From Actinopolyspora alba (GTDB lineage: Bacteria; Actinomycetota; Actinomycetes; Mycobacteriales; Pseudonocardiaceae), in contig NZ_FOMZ01000022.1 in the NCBI RefSeq assembly GCF_900112765.1, positions 1-32,492 on the forward strand: DNA of 32,492 bases. The letters are read 5' to 3'. Made by a program: the position numbers and the translations under genes. Shown here piece by piece: positions 7,928 through 16,131 of the stretch. Positions within the stretch are counted from its first letter, which is position 1. Every line of letters starts with the position of its first letter. The notes beneath the pieces are model-generated. The model saw only the letters and a program-made list of their open reading frames with translations, made no database searches and was not told the DNA's origin.

Positions 7928-8390
7928 TTGTGTCTCATGTGGTGTGTTTTGTAGCAGGTCAGTGCTGTGGCGAGAGTGAGAAAGGTGGCGAAGTGGGTGG
8001 CTGTGCGGTCGTATCGGGTGGTGAGACGGCGGTAGTCGGATAATCAGGAGAAGCTGCGCTCGACGACTCATCGGTGGTGGCCGAGTGTGTCGCTGGTGTC
8101 GAGGTCGCGACGGGCGATGCGGGGAGTGATTCCTCGATCGCGGAGCCATCTGCGTAATGTGCGGTAGTCGTAGGTTTTGTCGGCGTGCAGTTTGGTCGGG
8201 CGGAATCGGCGAGGTCCACGACGGGACCGTGTGGCGGGGATGGCCAGCACGAGAGGGATGAGCCCGTGACTGTCGTGCGTGTTGGCGGCCGAGACACCGA
8301 TGGCCAACGGCAGTCCGGTGCGATCGGTCAGCAGATGGTTTTTTGAGCCGGACTTGCCTCGGTCCACAGGGCTGGGCCCAGTCATCGATC
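7928..8390 (-). pseudogene. IS5-family transposase remnant with two Trp-to-stop changes
   Basis: On the minus strand the sequence reads MTGPSPVDRGKSGSKNHLLT, then PLAIGVSAANTHDS, KLHADKTYDYRTLRRWLRDR and LGHHR-stop-VVERSFS-stop-LSDYRRL. The IS5 catalytic C-terminus normally reads HRWVVERxFxWLxxYRR. Both stops (8070-8068 and 8046-8044) are TGA in place of TGG, in one unbroken frame. The N-terminal third, including the first catalytic Asp region, is missing, and the element borders IS110 sequence near 8390. The left border with the small membrane gene is near 7930. It is not active. Confidence 0.8.
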
Positions 8391-8628
8391 CCCCATTACC
8401 TTCTTGTGGTGGCCCCGCAAGGGGGCTCCCGGCCTGTGGGTCCGGCAGGACTTGTCCCCCCTGTCTGCATGATCCGGGGGGTGGTGTCACCGGGCCTGCA
8501 GGCACCGCATGACCGCTGATAGAGGCCGGAGCGTCGCCCTGAGCGAGCGGCAGGCTCTGCGTAATGTGGATGCTGGCTGGACGGTGCCGCCTGGCAGGCC
8601 GGGATGAACTGCGACGGACAGGAACATC
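8391..8628 (+). mobile_element. IS110-type left-end noncoding segment (possible bridge RNA region)
   Basis: These 238 bases lie directly upstream of the IS110-like transposase and have no gene. They contain several short complementary blocks, such as GCCCCGCAAGGGGGC near 8412-8426 and GGTGTCACC near 8482-8490. In IS110-group elements the left-end noncoding segment encodes a structured bridge RNA that guides recombination. Whether this copy kept such an RNA cannot be told by eye. Confidence 0.4.
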
Positions 8629-9235
8629 GTGGTCGAGCCCAACGAGATTGGCGCTTTCGTCGGCTTGGATGTTGGTAAGGGCGAGCATCACGCCCGCGCG
8701 CTGACACCGTCCGGCAAGACCGTTCTGAACAAAACCCTGCCGAACAGCGAGCCGAAGCTGCGGGCGATCGTCGACAAGCTGCAGGCCAAGCATGGCACCG
8801 TGTTGGTGGTGGTCGACCAGCCCGCCTCGATCGGGGCGCTGCCGTTGGCGGTCGCCCGTGACGCCGGCTGTCGGGTGGCCCATCTGCCCGGGCTGACCAT
8901 GCGGCGTATCGCCGACCTGTATCCCGGGGAAGCCAAAACTCCACGCCCGCGATGCCGCCGTGATCGCCGACGCGGCCCGCACGAGGCCCCACACCCTGCG
9001 GGGTCTGGCCCCCGATGACGAGACCGTGGCCGCCCTGTCCATGCTGTGTGGCCACGACGACGACCTCGCCGCCGAGGCCACCCGGGTGCGCAACCGGCTA
9101 CGCGGACTGCTCACCCAGATCCATCCCCACCTGGAACGCGTCCTGGGACCCCGTCTGGACCACCCCGCCGTGCTGAAGCTGCTGTCTGACCACGGCACCC
9201 CGGCTTCACTACGAGACACCGGGCACTACAGCTAG
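8629..9235 (+). pseudogene. IS110-family transposase, frameshifted and truncated
   Basis: The first part from 8629 (MVEPNEIGAFVGLDVGKGEH) shows the N-terminal Asp of the DEDD RuvC-like domain, then VLVVVDQPASIGALPLAVAR and RIADLYPGEAKT. The frame then breaks near 8938-8942: one extra base moves HARDAAVIADAARTRPHTLR into another frame, which ends at 9235. IS110 transposases are about 400 aa; here only about 200 remain and the C-terminal serine (Tnp_20) domain is absent. The copy is therefore dead. It lies on the downstream flank of the lanthipeptide operon. Confidence 0.85.
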
Positions 9236-9269
9236 CCGCCACTCCGCAAGAGTGTTTCTGCGCTCATGG

Positions 9270-9308
9270 ACTGTCCTCCCGGCCAGACGTGGTGGACGGG
9301 AGGACAGT
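9270..9308 (-). terminator. 12-bp hairpin after the lanthipeptide operon
   Basis: ACTGTCCTCCCG at 9270-9281 pairs perfectly with 9297-9308 around a 15-base loop. It lies about 110 bases past the stop of the last leftward gene of the cluster, so it is a good candidate terminator for the operon. It could instead be an inverted repeat from the adjacent IS110 border. Confidence 0.6.
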
Positions 9309-9418
9309 TCGGCGAGCTCCACACGGGCTCACGGCAGATGATGCCACCGCCCGCTGCACGGCGACAGCTCTTATCGAGCTCAGTCCACGATGGCGTGACC
9401 AGGACGATCTGACGGTCA

Positions 9419-10624
9419 TCATTCTTCGGAATAGGTAACGAGGAGTTCGCAGTGCCGCTTTTCGATGGATGCTTCCGAGAACTTGGTGTCGGCTGGGTAG
9501 GCGGTTACGGTGGGGCGTGCCTCGCGGGCGGGCGACCAGCGATCGATCATCTCGATTAGCCGGTCGGCCAGGGTTTCGGCGGCCGGTCCGTGGCCGATCG
9601 CGCCGAGTTCCCAGCGGGAGCCGTTGTCGGTCTGGTGCCGGTTCTTGGTCGCGTAGGCCAGTGACTCGTCCGCCGCGAGTGCTGGGGACCGCATCGGCGC
9701 GAGCGGGTCGGCGACCTCGCTGGGCACGTCCGGGTTTACGTCGAGTCGGCAAGTGCGGTTGTCCTCGGCGGTCATTCGTAGCCAGATCCCGTCGAAGGGT
9801 TCGTTACCGCCTATCGTGTGCCCGGACCAGCGGGTGGTGCTCGGAGCATCGAGCACACCGTGCAGCTTGTTGGGATCGAGTGGTTGGTCGCGGTCCCAGT
9901 GCAGACTGATGGTGCCGTCGTCGGTGATCGCGCCGCTCTGTTCTCCTTCGGTCTCCCCGGTCAGGTTCACGAAACCGCACAGTTCCACCGAGTCCGAGAC
10001 GAGCGTGCCGTGCTGGTCGGCGAAGGCCACGGCGCGGGTTTGGCCGCGCCAGCGCAGGGGGAGCGCCATGCGTCCGACGGGGGTGAGTTGGTGCCACCAG
10101 GCCGGTGGGATGTCCCAGGGAGAGACGGTGGCGATGATCCGGTCGTAGGGTCCGTGCTCGGCTACCCCGCGCGTGCCATCCCCGGTGACCACACGCACGT
10201 CGCCGTACCCGGCTGCGTTGAGGTTCCGCCGGGCCTGCGTGGTGACGTCGGGGTCCACGTCGATGGTGGTCACGAGCCGCGCGTCGTCGGTGAGTTCGGC
10301 GAGTAGGGCGGCGTTGTAGCCGGTTCCGGCGCCGATCTCCAGCACGCGATCTCCGGGGCGCACGTCGAGTTGGTCGAGCATCATCGCCACGACGAACGGG
10401 GCGCTGGCGCAGCTCAGTGAGGTGCCGTCGGAGAATCGGTGGGTGATCGCGGCCTGGAACGGGTGGTACGCGGTCTCCAGGTCGTGTCCGGGTACGAAGT
10501 CGTGGCGCGGCATGTCCCGCAGCACTTGCTCCACACGCGGGTTCGTCGCGAATCCCTTGTCACGAACCTTGTCGACCATGCGGGCGCGCAGCTCGTCAGC
10601 TGAGGAGGTGTCGATGGTGGTCAT
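9419..10624 (-). CDS. PIMT-like O-methyltransferase, FxLD lanthipeptide system (second copy)
   Basis: The 401-aa protein starts at the ATG at 10624, overlapping the previous stop by four bases (ATGA); the longer open frame upstream is antisense Pro/Arg-rich text. Residues 94-106 carry the SAM-binding motif VLEIGAGTGYNAA, followed by the acidic strand TIDVDPDV and GPYDRIIATVSPWDIPPAWW. The layout matches protein-L-isoaspartate methyltransferases. The additional C-terminal domain is shared with the first methyltransferase of this cluster. Lanthipeptide-associated PIMTs methylate an Asp of the modified peptide, leading through succinimide to isoaspartate. It is the last gene of the operon, and a second MT in the cluster is notable. 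Confidence 0.85.
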   Translation of the reverse strand: MTTIDTSSADELRARMVDKVRDKGFATNPRVEQVLRDMPRHDFVPGHDLETAYHPFQAAITHRFSDGTSLSCASAPFVVAMMLDQLDVRPGDRVLEIGAGTGYNAALLAELTDDARLVTTIDVDPDVTTQARRNLNAAGYGDVRVVTGDGTRGVAEHGPYDRIIATVSPWDIPPAWWHQLTPVGRMALPLRWRGQTRAVAFADQHGTLVSDSVELCGFVNLTGETEGEQSGAITDDGTISLHWDRDQPLDPNKLHGVLDAPSTTRWSGHTIGGNEPFDGIWLRMTAEDNRTCRLDVNPDVPSEVADPLAPMRSPALAADESLAYATKNRHQTDNGSRWELGAIGHGPAAETLADRLIEMIDRWSPAREARPTVTAYPADTKFSEASIEKRHCELLVTYSEE

Positions 10625-11601
10625 TCGGTGTTGTTTCGGAGTGTTGGTGGCGGGCTTTGTTCGGTGTCGAGGATCGCGGTGGTGGCGGTGTGGGCGAGGA
10701 TGCTTTGTGTGGTGGTGTTGAGTCCCAGGCGGTTCCAGTGGAACAGCACGTGGTGGGCGAGGATGTCGCGGAGTCCTCGCTGGAGGGGGTGGGTGTGGGC
10801 CAGGGCGTGTCCGGTGTGGGCGAATGCGTGGGCCCAGGGCGCGTAGGTGTGTAGTGGCCCGTCGGGGCCGAACAAGGGGCCGGTGGGGTGGGGGTCGTGG
10901 GTCAGCAGTGTGTGCAGCTGGTGGGTGAGTTGTTCGGGGTGGGTGAGCGGTGGGGGTGCGGGTCGTGTGCGGCTGACGCGGTGCCAGATGTCGCCGCATT
11001 CGAACCATTCTTGCCCGGCGGCGCGGAACAGGCTGCTGCACAGCAGCAGGGACAGTTCTCGTCGCCCGAGGGATGGGTGTGGGTCGTGCAGGTAGGTCGT
11101 CAGGTGGTGGCTGTCGGCGGCGAACAGTTCGTGGGCGAGGCTCATCGCGGTGGGCCCGCCGAAGGCGGCTTGTTCTGGTTCGTACAGTCCGCGTCGCCAC
11201 GTGGTGAGTGCGCCGGTGGTGCGGAGTTCGTTGAGCAGGGGGTCGATAGTGGAGGCGCTGTCGGCGGGGGTGATGCGCAGGCGTAGTCCGGGGGTTTTGC
11301 GGAGGAACCACCAGCCGGTGATGGCGCCGGTGGTGGTGAGTTGGCGCAGCTGGGGCGCGAGGCTGCTGGTCAGGGTTTCTTCGAGGTGGTCTGGGGGCAG
11401 TTCGAGGGCGAGTTGATACCAGTCGCTGTCGATCCGGGTGGCCAGCGCTGCTTGTCCGGCCTGGTGGTAGGTCTCGACCGCCTCGGCCAGTTCTGCGGAG
11501 CTCATCCCGGCGGTGGCCGCGGCGTGTGCGAGTGGTGTTCCGCCAAGCACGGTGAGCACGGCGTGGGTGGTGGCGTCGTGGGTCAGCTCAGCAGCAGACA
11601 T
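10621..11601 (-). CDS. Stand-alone thiopeptide-type bacteriocin biosynthesis protein (SpaB_C domain)
   Basis: I chose the ATG at 11601 (MSAAELTHDATTHAVLTVLG), with GGATGGGA just upstream; an ATG at 11610 is possible. Residues 1-55 form a helical N-terminal module. The rest fits the SpaB_C fold, with GWWFLRKTPGLRLRI near residue 100, YEPEQAAFGG, a C-terminal HVLFHWNRLGL and a length of 326 aa. In class I lanthipeptide and thiopeptide pathways this fold removes glutamate from glutamylated Ser/Thr to give dehydroamino acids. It overlaps lanC by 19 bases and the second methyltransferase by four, so it is co-translated. It probably works with LanB on the precursor. Confidence 0.85.
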   Translation of the reverse strand: MSAAELTHDATTHAVLTVLGGTPLAHAAATAGMSSAELAEAVETYHQAGQAALATRIDSDWYQLALELPPDHLEETLTSSLAPQLRQLTTTGAITGWWFLRKTPGLRLRITPADSASTIDPLLNELRTTGALTTWRRGLYEPEQAAFGGPTAMSLAHELFAADSHHLTTYLHDPHPSLGRRELSLLLCSSLFRAAGQEWFECGDIWHRVSRTRPAPPPLTHPEQLTHQLHTLLTHDPHPTGPLFGPDGPLHTYAPWAHAFAHTGHALAHTHPLQRGLRDILAHHVLFHWNRLGLNTTTQSILAHTATTAILDTEQSPPPTLRNNTE

Positions 11602-12794
11602 GCGTCCCATCCGGATCGTGGTGGTGTGTCGATGAGGGCGGTGTGCAGGGCGAGAGCGGTTCCGGCGGTGCCGGTGAGGAATCCGGGATCGCTGGTGGGG
11701 GTGATCGTGTCGAGGTGGCTGGTGAGCTGCTGGGGCAGCGTGGACAGGTGGTGGGTGATCGAGGTGCTTCGGGCGTCGCCGGCGATGCGCCAGCTGGTTT
11801 GGTAGAGCCCGGCCCAGCCGTGGCACAGCCCGTTGTCGCTGATCAGTGCCAGTTGCCGTGGGTCGGTCAGGCAGGCGGTGAGGGCGTTTTCGGCGTGGCG
11901 TTGCCGGGTGGTGTCGTCGAGGGCGAGTGCGGCCAGCTGGTGGGCGCGGGCGATGCCGGGGGTGCCGTAGCACCAGGAGGGGCGTGGTGGACCGTGCTGG
12001 TGGGCGGCGGTGAGTGCGTGGTGCTCGTGGGTGATCCATTGGGGCCACCAGGAACCGTGATCGGTGTCGTGGCGCCAGTGGTCGTAGTGGGCGAGGATTC
12101 GTTCGATCGCTTCGCGCTGGCCGGGCACGGTGATGCCGCGTCGCCGTGCGAGGGCCAGCAGCGCGAGGGGGCCGGCGATGCCGTGGGCGAGGCCGTGGTT
12201 GGCGTGCCCACCGGGGGTGGGTAGGGCAGGGTCGGGATCGTGGGCGGCCCACCAGCCGGGCAGGGTGGTCTCGGTGTCCCGCTTGGGGTGAGTGAGTCGG
12301 ACGAGGTAGTCGAGTACGCGGGCGAGGGCGTCGTCGCCGGGGGCGTGGTCGAGCAGCAGTCGGCCTGTCCCGGTCAGTCCGCGAAACAGGTCGTAGTCGC
12401 TGAAGTGGGTGCTGCCCTGCTGGAGGTGTTGTAGGGCGAGGTCGACCCGGCGGTGGGTGTCGGCGGTGATCGACTCGTGCAGGGTGGTCGCGGCGGCGGC
12501 GTAGGAGGGGATGTTCTCGCTGGCGGTGTGCAGCAGTGTCGCCACGGCGGGGGCGCCGAGATACAGCGAGGTGTCGGTGCCGGCGAGCACGGGGTGGGTG
12601 GTGGCGGCGCGCACCCAGGTGTGGGCGCGGTGCCAGGGGCCGTGGCCGCTGCGGGCTCGTTCCAGGTGCAGCAGGGCGGTCCCGGCGGTGCCGCGGGACA
12701 GTGATTGCGCGTGCCAGGCCGGCGTGGCCGGTGGGGGTGTGGCGAGTTCTTCGGCGATGCGGGTGAGGCAGGAAGCGGTGGTAGTGGCGGTCAT
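11583..12794 (-). CDS. lanC: LanC-like lanthipeptide cyclase
   Basis: The ATG at 12794 (MTATTTASCLTRIAEELATP) overlaps the LanB stop by four bases. The 403-aa protein has repeated GxxG-type turns expected of the alpha/alpha barrel (LSRGTAGTALLHL, LFRGLTGTGRLLL, GLAHGIAGPLALL, FLTGTAGTALAL). It has the zinc ligands Cys275 (SWCYGTPG), Cys324 and His325 (GLCHGWAGL), plus His204 as a likely acid/base residue. LanC adds Cys thiols to dehydroalanine/dehydrobutyrine to form lanthionine rings. All catalytic positions appear intact, so the enzyme should be active on the four-Cys precursor of this operon. Confidence 0.93.
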   Translation of the reverse strand: MTATTTASCLTRIAEELATPPPATPAWHAQSLSRGTAGTALLHLERARSGHGPWHRAHTWVRAATTHPVLAGTDTSLYLGAPAVATLLHTASENIPSYAAAATTLHESITADTHRRVDLALQHLQQGSTHFSDYDLFRGLTGTGRLLLDHAPGDDALARVLDYLVRLTHPKRDTETTLPGWWAAHDPDPALPTPGGHANHGLAHGIAGPLALLALARRRGITVPGQREAIERILAHYDHWRHDTDHGSWWPQWITHEHHALTAAHQHGPPRPSWCYGTPGIARAHQLAALALDDTTRQRHAENALTACLTDPRQLALISDNGLCHGWAGLYQTSWRIAGDARSTSITHHLSTLPQQLTSHLDTITPTSDPGFLTGTAGTALALHTALIDTPPRSGWDACLLLS

Positions 12795-15700
12795 GGGGCT
12801 CTCCGGTCGCCGAGGGCGAGGCGGCGTTGGGCGACGGCTCGGGCCAGCCGTTGGGTCAGCCGTTCGGCTCCGGTGTCGACGCCGACGGCGCGCAGGTGGT
12901 GTTCGCGCAGCAGGGACCGCAGCACGGTGTCGGGGTCGGCGTGGTCGTGATGCTGCTGGTCGCGGTAGGCCAGGACCGCCTCGCGCCGACGGCGCCATGC
13001 GGTGGCCAGCTCGGTGCCGCCGGTGAGTGTGGTCAGCTGTTCCAGAGGGTCCCGGTCGGCCAGGTGGAGCGCGGCGTCGCGCAGCTCGCGGTCGAGTTTG
13101 CCGGGCTGGTGGGCCAGCAGGTGGGTCAGCCAGCGATAGCCCTGCTCGGGGGTGGGGGCCAGATGCGCGGCGATGTCGGTCATCGACACGGCCGCGGTGG
13201 CTTGGCTGGGCAGGCCGGTTGTGCTGGCCCAGTGCAGTTGGGACAGGGCCGTCTCGGAGTCGGTGGTGAAGAGCTGTTCGGCGGCGGTCTCGGTGTCAGG
13301 CCGCGTGCCGTAGGTCCCGTGCGGGTGGTACGGCGCGAGGGTGTACTCGGCCAGCAGCCCGATCTGCTGCAGGGGTGCGGCCCAGTCGGCCAGGCGGGCG
13401 GCGCTCTCGGCGTAGTGGCTGCCTGATTCGAGGCGGAAGCACAGGGTGAGGTACTGGTCGCTGTCGGGGCGGTGGGGCTGGTGGTGTCGGGTGAACCACC
13501 AGCGGCGCGTCCGCTCGGCGAGGGCGTGGCAGAGGCTCGGCAGGTGCTGGGTCAGCACGGTGGTGGCTCGCTCGGGATGGACGAGCATGTCGGCGCGCAG
13601 CACGTGCCCGGTGCCGGGCAGGTGTGCCCGGCTGGGGGAGGGAACGGCTGCGGCGGGTGCCGGGGCGGGCTGGTGCGCGGGTGGGCTGGCGCTCAAGGGG
13701 GTGAGGAATTCGCAGACGCGGCGCGACCAAGCATGATCCTGGGGGCTGCCTGTTTCGCGGAGCAGCACGTGGCTGCTGCGGCTGTGCTGCAGGCGGCGAC
13801 GCAGCAGCGCCCGGTCACCGGGATCGTCCAGGTCGAGGGGGAGCCGCTGGTCGCCGCGTTCGATCAGCTGCACGTGTGCGGGGATGTGCCAGCGGTGGCG
13901 CCACGTGGCCAGCGCGGTGTCCCAGCTGTCGGTGTCCGCCTCGGCGGTGAGCAGATCGGCGCGGGGCAGGCGCCACTGGGCGGGGGAGAGCACGGTGCGG
14001 CCGTATCGCAGGCGGGGAAGCATGGGCATCTCTCGGGCGGCACCGACGTCGACGAGTCCGTAGAAACCGCTGCAGGCCGAGGGCAGCTCCGCCAGAAACC
14101 GCGCCAGTGGGGGTGTGTGCTGCTGGGTCTCCAGCGCGTGCGGCAGCCACGGCCGTACCCGCTGCCCGGTGGAGAGCCGTATCAGCCCCATGCTGCGGTG
14201 GTCGGCGGTGACGGCGAGATCGTCGAGCGGGATCACCGTGTGGTCCTGCTCGTGGTACTCGCCGAGAGGGATCAGGTGCGACGTCAGCTGGGGCACGCGG
14301 GTGATGTTCTCGTTGTGTTCGCGTCGTGGGGGAAACGACAGTTGGGCGGGCAGGGTGTGCTCGTCGTCGGGGGCATAGGTCTGGGCCAGCCGGTGCTGGT
14401 CCGGCTCGGACAGCAGCGGGGCGAACCGGCCGGCCATGCTGCCGGGGTGCATCGCGCCGGTGACCCACAGCTGGAACCGGCCGTGCCGCAGCGCGGCCGG
14501 TGAGGGGCTGTGCAGCTGGAAGGCCAGTTCCACTCTCTCCGGCGGGATCATGCGCTCGTGGTCGCCGACCCGCAGCTGCTCGAGAAGCGGTTCGGTCAGG
14601 GTGATCTCGCGCTCTCCGGCGGCGGTGACCTGCTGGATCAGCCGCAGCAGGGTGGTGTCGCGCTCGGTGAGCATGTGGGGGCTGTGCGCTCGGGCGGCGC
14701 CGAGCCATCCGGCGGGAAACCCCAGCCCGGAATCGGCGATGATCTCGCGCACCGGCACGCGGGCCCCGGCGCCGTAGCGGGCGAGGAAACGCTGGTGGTA
14801 CTCGCGCCAGGCGGGCGTGCCGAACGGGTGCGGAGTCAGCCGCAGCAACGCCGTCGCGGCGGATTCGGCTTCGGCCAGTGCCTGCTCGGGGATTGTGGGC
14901 GGCTGGTCCAGGGTGGCGTCGACCGCCAGCACCGTCTCGGCGGGGCGGAGGGTGCGCATCCGCGTGGCGGTCTCGGTCAGCGCTGCTCGGCCCGCGTCGT
15001 CGGCGATGGTGTGGTGAGGCAGCGCGGTGTGCACCATGGACAGCTGGGTAGCCAGCTCGGTGACGGCGGGAAGATCCTCGAGCTCGGCGTTTTGCAGCGT
15101 TTCCACGACATGGGCCAGCGGGTTCGGGCTGGTCATCGGGGGCCGCAGGTTGGTCAACAGTGCTTTGGCGGCCACCAGCTCGCCCAGCAGCGTCTCGATC
15201 GTGGTCGAGGACGCGTGGGCAAACGTCTCGGCGAGCTTGTCCTGCAGACTGGCCAGCAGGATCGGCTCGCTGGCCGCGTCCAGCGCGGCACGCACCGGCC
15301 CGGTTAACCGCAGCGACAGGTCCAGCGCGGACGCGTGGTCAGGGGCGGACTCGGACAGGTGGGTGGGCACAACGAGTTGGTCTCCGCGAACGTGCGCGGC
15401 GTTGTTGGTCACCACCAGCAAGCGCGTGCGCACCTGCCGGTCGTGTTCCAGCTCGTCGATGAGGCCGCCCAGCCAGCCCGCGTCGGGGCGTGCCGTGATC
15501 CGGTGTGCGTCGCCGGCCGGGGACGGCTGGTCGCTGGGGACGGTGGCGGCCACCCCGGCGAACAGGCCGAACGGGGTGGCGCGCCGTTGCCAGCGCCGCA
15601 GATACGCCGAGACCGTGCCGAGCAGGCGGGGCAGGGAATGTTGCCCCCGGGAGTGCCCGGCGAGTTCGGTCTCGATGGTGCGTGCCAGCGCGGGACTGGC

Positions 15701-15877
15701 CACCGTCACCGCCGAGCGGATCTCCTCGCGGCGCCACAATTCGACCAGCCAGTCCCGGCCTGTCTGCTGGTCGGCGCTGGCGTGAAGCACGGGCGGCAGA
15801 TCCCAGCTGCCCGGATCGGTGCTGGCGCGCACCTGCACCACACCGGTGTGGCGGTAGACGGGGTGTCCAGAACCCAC
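12791..15877 (-). CDS. lanB: LanB-type lanthipeptide dehydratase
   Basis: The GTG at 15877 (MGSGHPVYRHTGVVQVRAST) is preceded by GGAGAG. At 1028 aa it has full LanB length. Residues 99-106 (RATPFGLF) give the family signature of the glutamylation domain, which uses glutamyl-tRNA to activate Ser/Thr. The C-terminal third, from about residue 700 after a Pro/Ala-rich linker (PPAHQPAPAPAAAVPSP), resembles the elimination domain (VLRADMLVHP, RRWWFTRHH). However, the LRLR-type motif seen in the separate SpaB_C protein is replaced by YLTLCFRL. It follows the precursor gene after a 50-base gap and overlaps lanC. It should dehydrate the precursor core. Confidence 0.92.
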   Translation of the reverse strand: MGSGHPVYRHTGVVQVRASTDPGSWDLPPVLHASADQQTGRDWLVELWRREEIRSAVTVASPALARTIETELAGHSRGQHSLPRLLGTVSAYLRRWQRRATPFGLFAGVAATVPSDQPSPAGDAHRITARPDAGWLGGLIDELEHDRQVRTRLLVVTNNAAHVRGDQLVVPTHLSESAPDHASALDLSLRLTGPVRAALDAASEPILLASLQDKLAETFAHASSTTIETLLGELVAAKALLTNLRPPMTSPNPLAHVVETLQNAELEDLPAVTELATQLSMVHTALPHHTIADDAGRAALTETATRMRTLRPAETVLAVDATLDQPPTIPEQALAEAESAATALLRLTPHPFGTPAWREYHQRFLARYGAGARVPVREIIADSGLGFPAGWLGAARAHSPHMLTERDTTLLRLIQQVTAAGEREITLTEPLLEQLRVGDHERMIPPERVELAFQLHSPSPAALRHGRFQLWVTGAMHPGSMAGRFAPLLSEPDQHRLAQTYAPDDEHTLPAQLSFPPRREHNENITRVPQLTSHLIPLGEYHEQDHTVIPLDDLAVTADHRSMGLIRLSTGQRVRPWLPHALETQQHTPPLARFLAELPSACSGFYGLVDVGAAREMPMLPRLRYGRTVLSPAQWRLPRADLLTAEADTDSWDTALATWRHRWHIPAHVQLIERGDQRLPLDLDDPGDRALLRRRLQHSRSSHVLLRETGSPQDHAWSRRVCEFLTPLSASPPAHQPAPAPAAAVPSPSRAHLPGTGHVLRADMLVHPERATTVLTQHLPSLCHALAERTRRWWFTRHHQPHRPDSDQYLTLCFRLESGSHYAESAARLADWAAPLQQIGLLAEYTLAPYHPHGTYGTRPDTETAAEQLFTTDSETALSQLHWASTTGLPSQATAAVSMTDIAAHLAPTPEQGYRWLTHLLAHQPGKLDRELRDAALHLADRDPLEQLTTLTGGTELATAWRRRREAVLAYRDQQHHDHADPDTVLRSLLREHHLRAVGVDTGAERLTQRLARAVAQRRLALGDRRAP

Positions 15878-15927
15878 GGTTCTCTCCTGATGCTGACGAT
15901 CACACGGGCCGCGGCGAGGCAGGACTG

Positions 15928-16107
15928 TCAGTACGGGGTCTGGGCGACCTGACTGGTGCAGGCCGACCCACAGGTGGTTCCGCCGCAGCCGTCGCTGGTG
16001 TCGCAGGACATCTTCGCCAGGGGCAGGCTGTCCTCGACCACACTGATGTCGAGCGTGAACTCGTCCAGCTCACCGGGGGCGGCAGTCTGCTCGAGTGCCT
16101 GGGTCAT
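15928..16107 (-). CDS. lanA: FxLD-family lanthipeptide precursor (59 aa)
   Basis: The ATG at 16107 has AAAGG eight bases upstream; a GTG at 16116 touches that site and is less likely. The leader MTQALEQTAAPGELDEFTLD holds the FxLD motif (FTLD, residues 17-20), followed by ISVVEDSLPLAK. The core begins near residue 33 with MSCDTSDGCGGTT, then CGSACTSQVAQTPY. It has Cys35, 41, 46 and 50, up to nine Ser/Thr for dehydration, and Asp36 and Asp39. Asp39 precedes Gly, the most favourable context for succinimide/isoAsp formation, which fits the two PIMT-like enzymes. The leader cleavage site and ring pattern cannot be read from sequence. No dedicated transporter or protease was seen in the window. 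Confidence 0.92.
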   Translation of the reverse strand: MTQALEQTAAPGELDEFTLDISVVEDSLPLAKMSCDTSDGCGGTTCGSACTSQVAQTPY

Positions 16108-16131
16108 CTCGGTCACCTTTCGGTCGGTTTC

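Noticed and set aside
8068-9219. 383-codon minus-strand frame through both IS remnants
   Set aside because: Only its C-terminal 100 codons are IS5 transposase; the rest runs antisense to the IS110 gene.
9419-11311. 630-codon extension of the second methyltransferase
   Set aside because: The extra 229 codons are Pro/Arg/His-rich and lie antisense-frame within the SpaB_C gene; the ATGA start at 10624 is clear.
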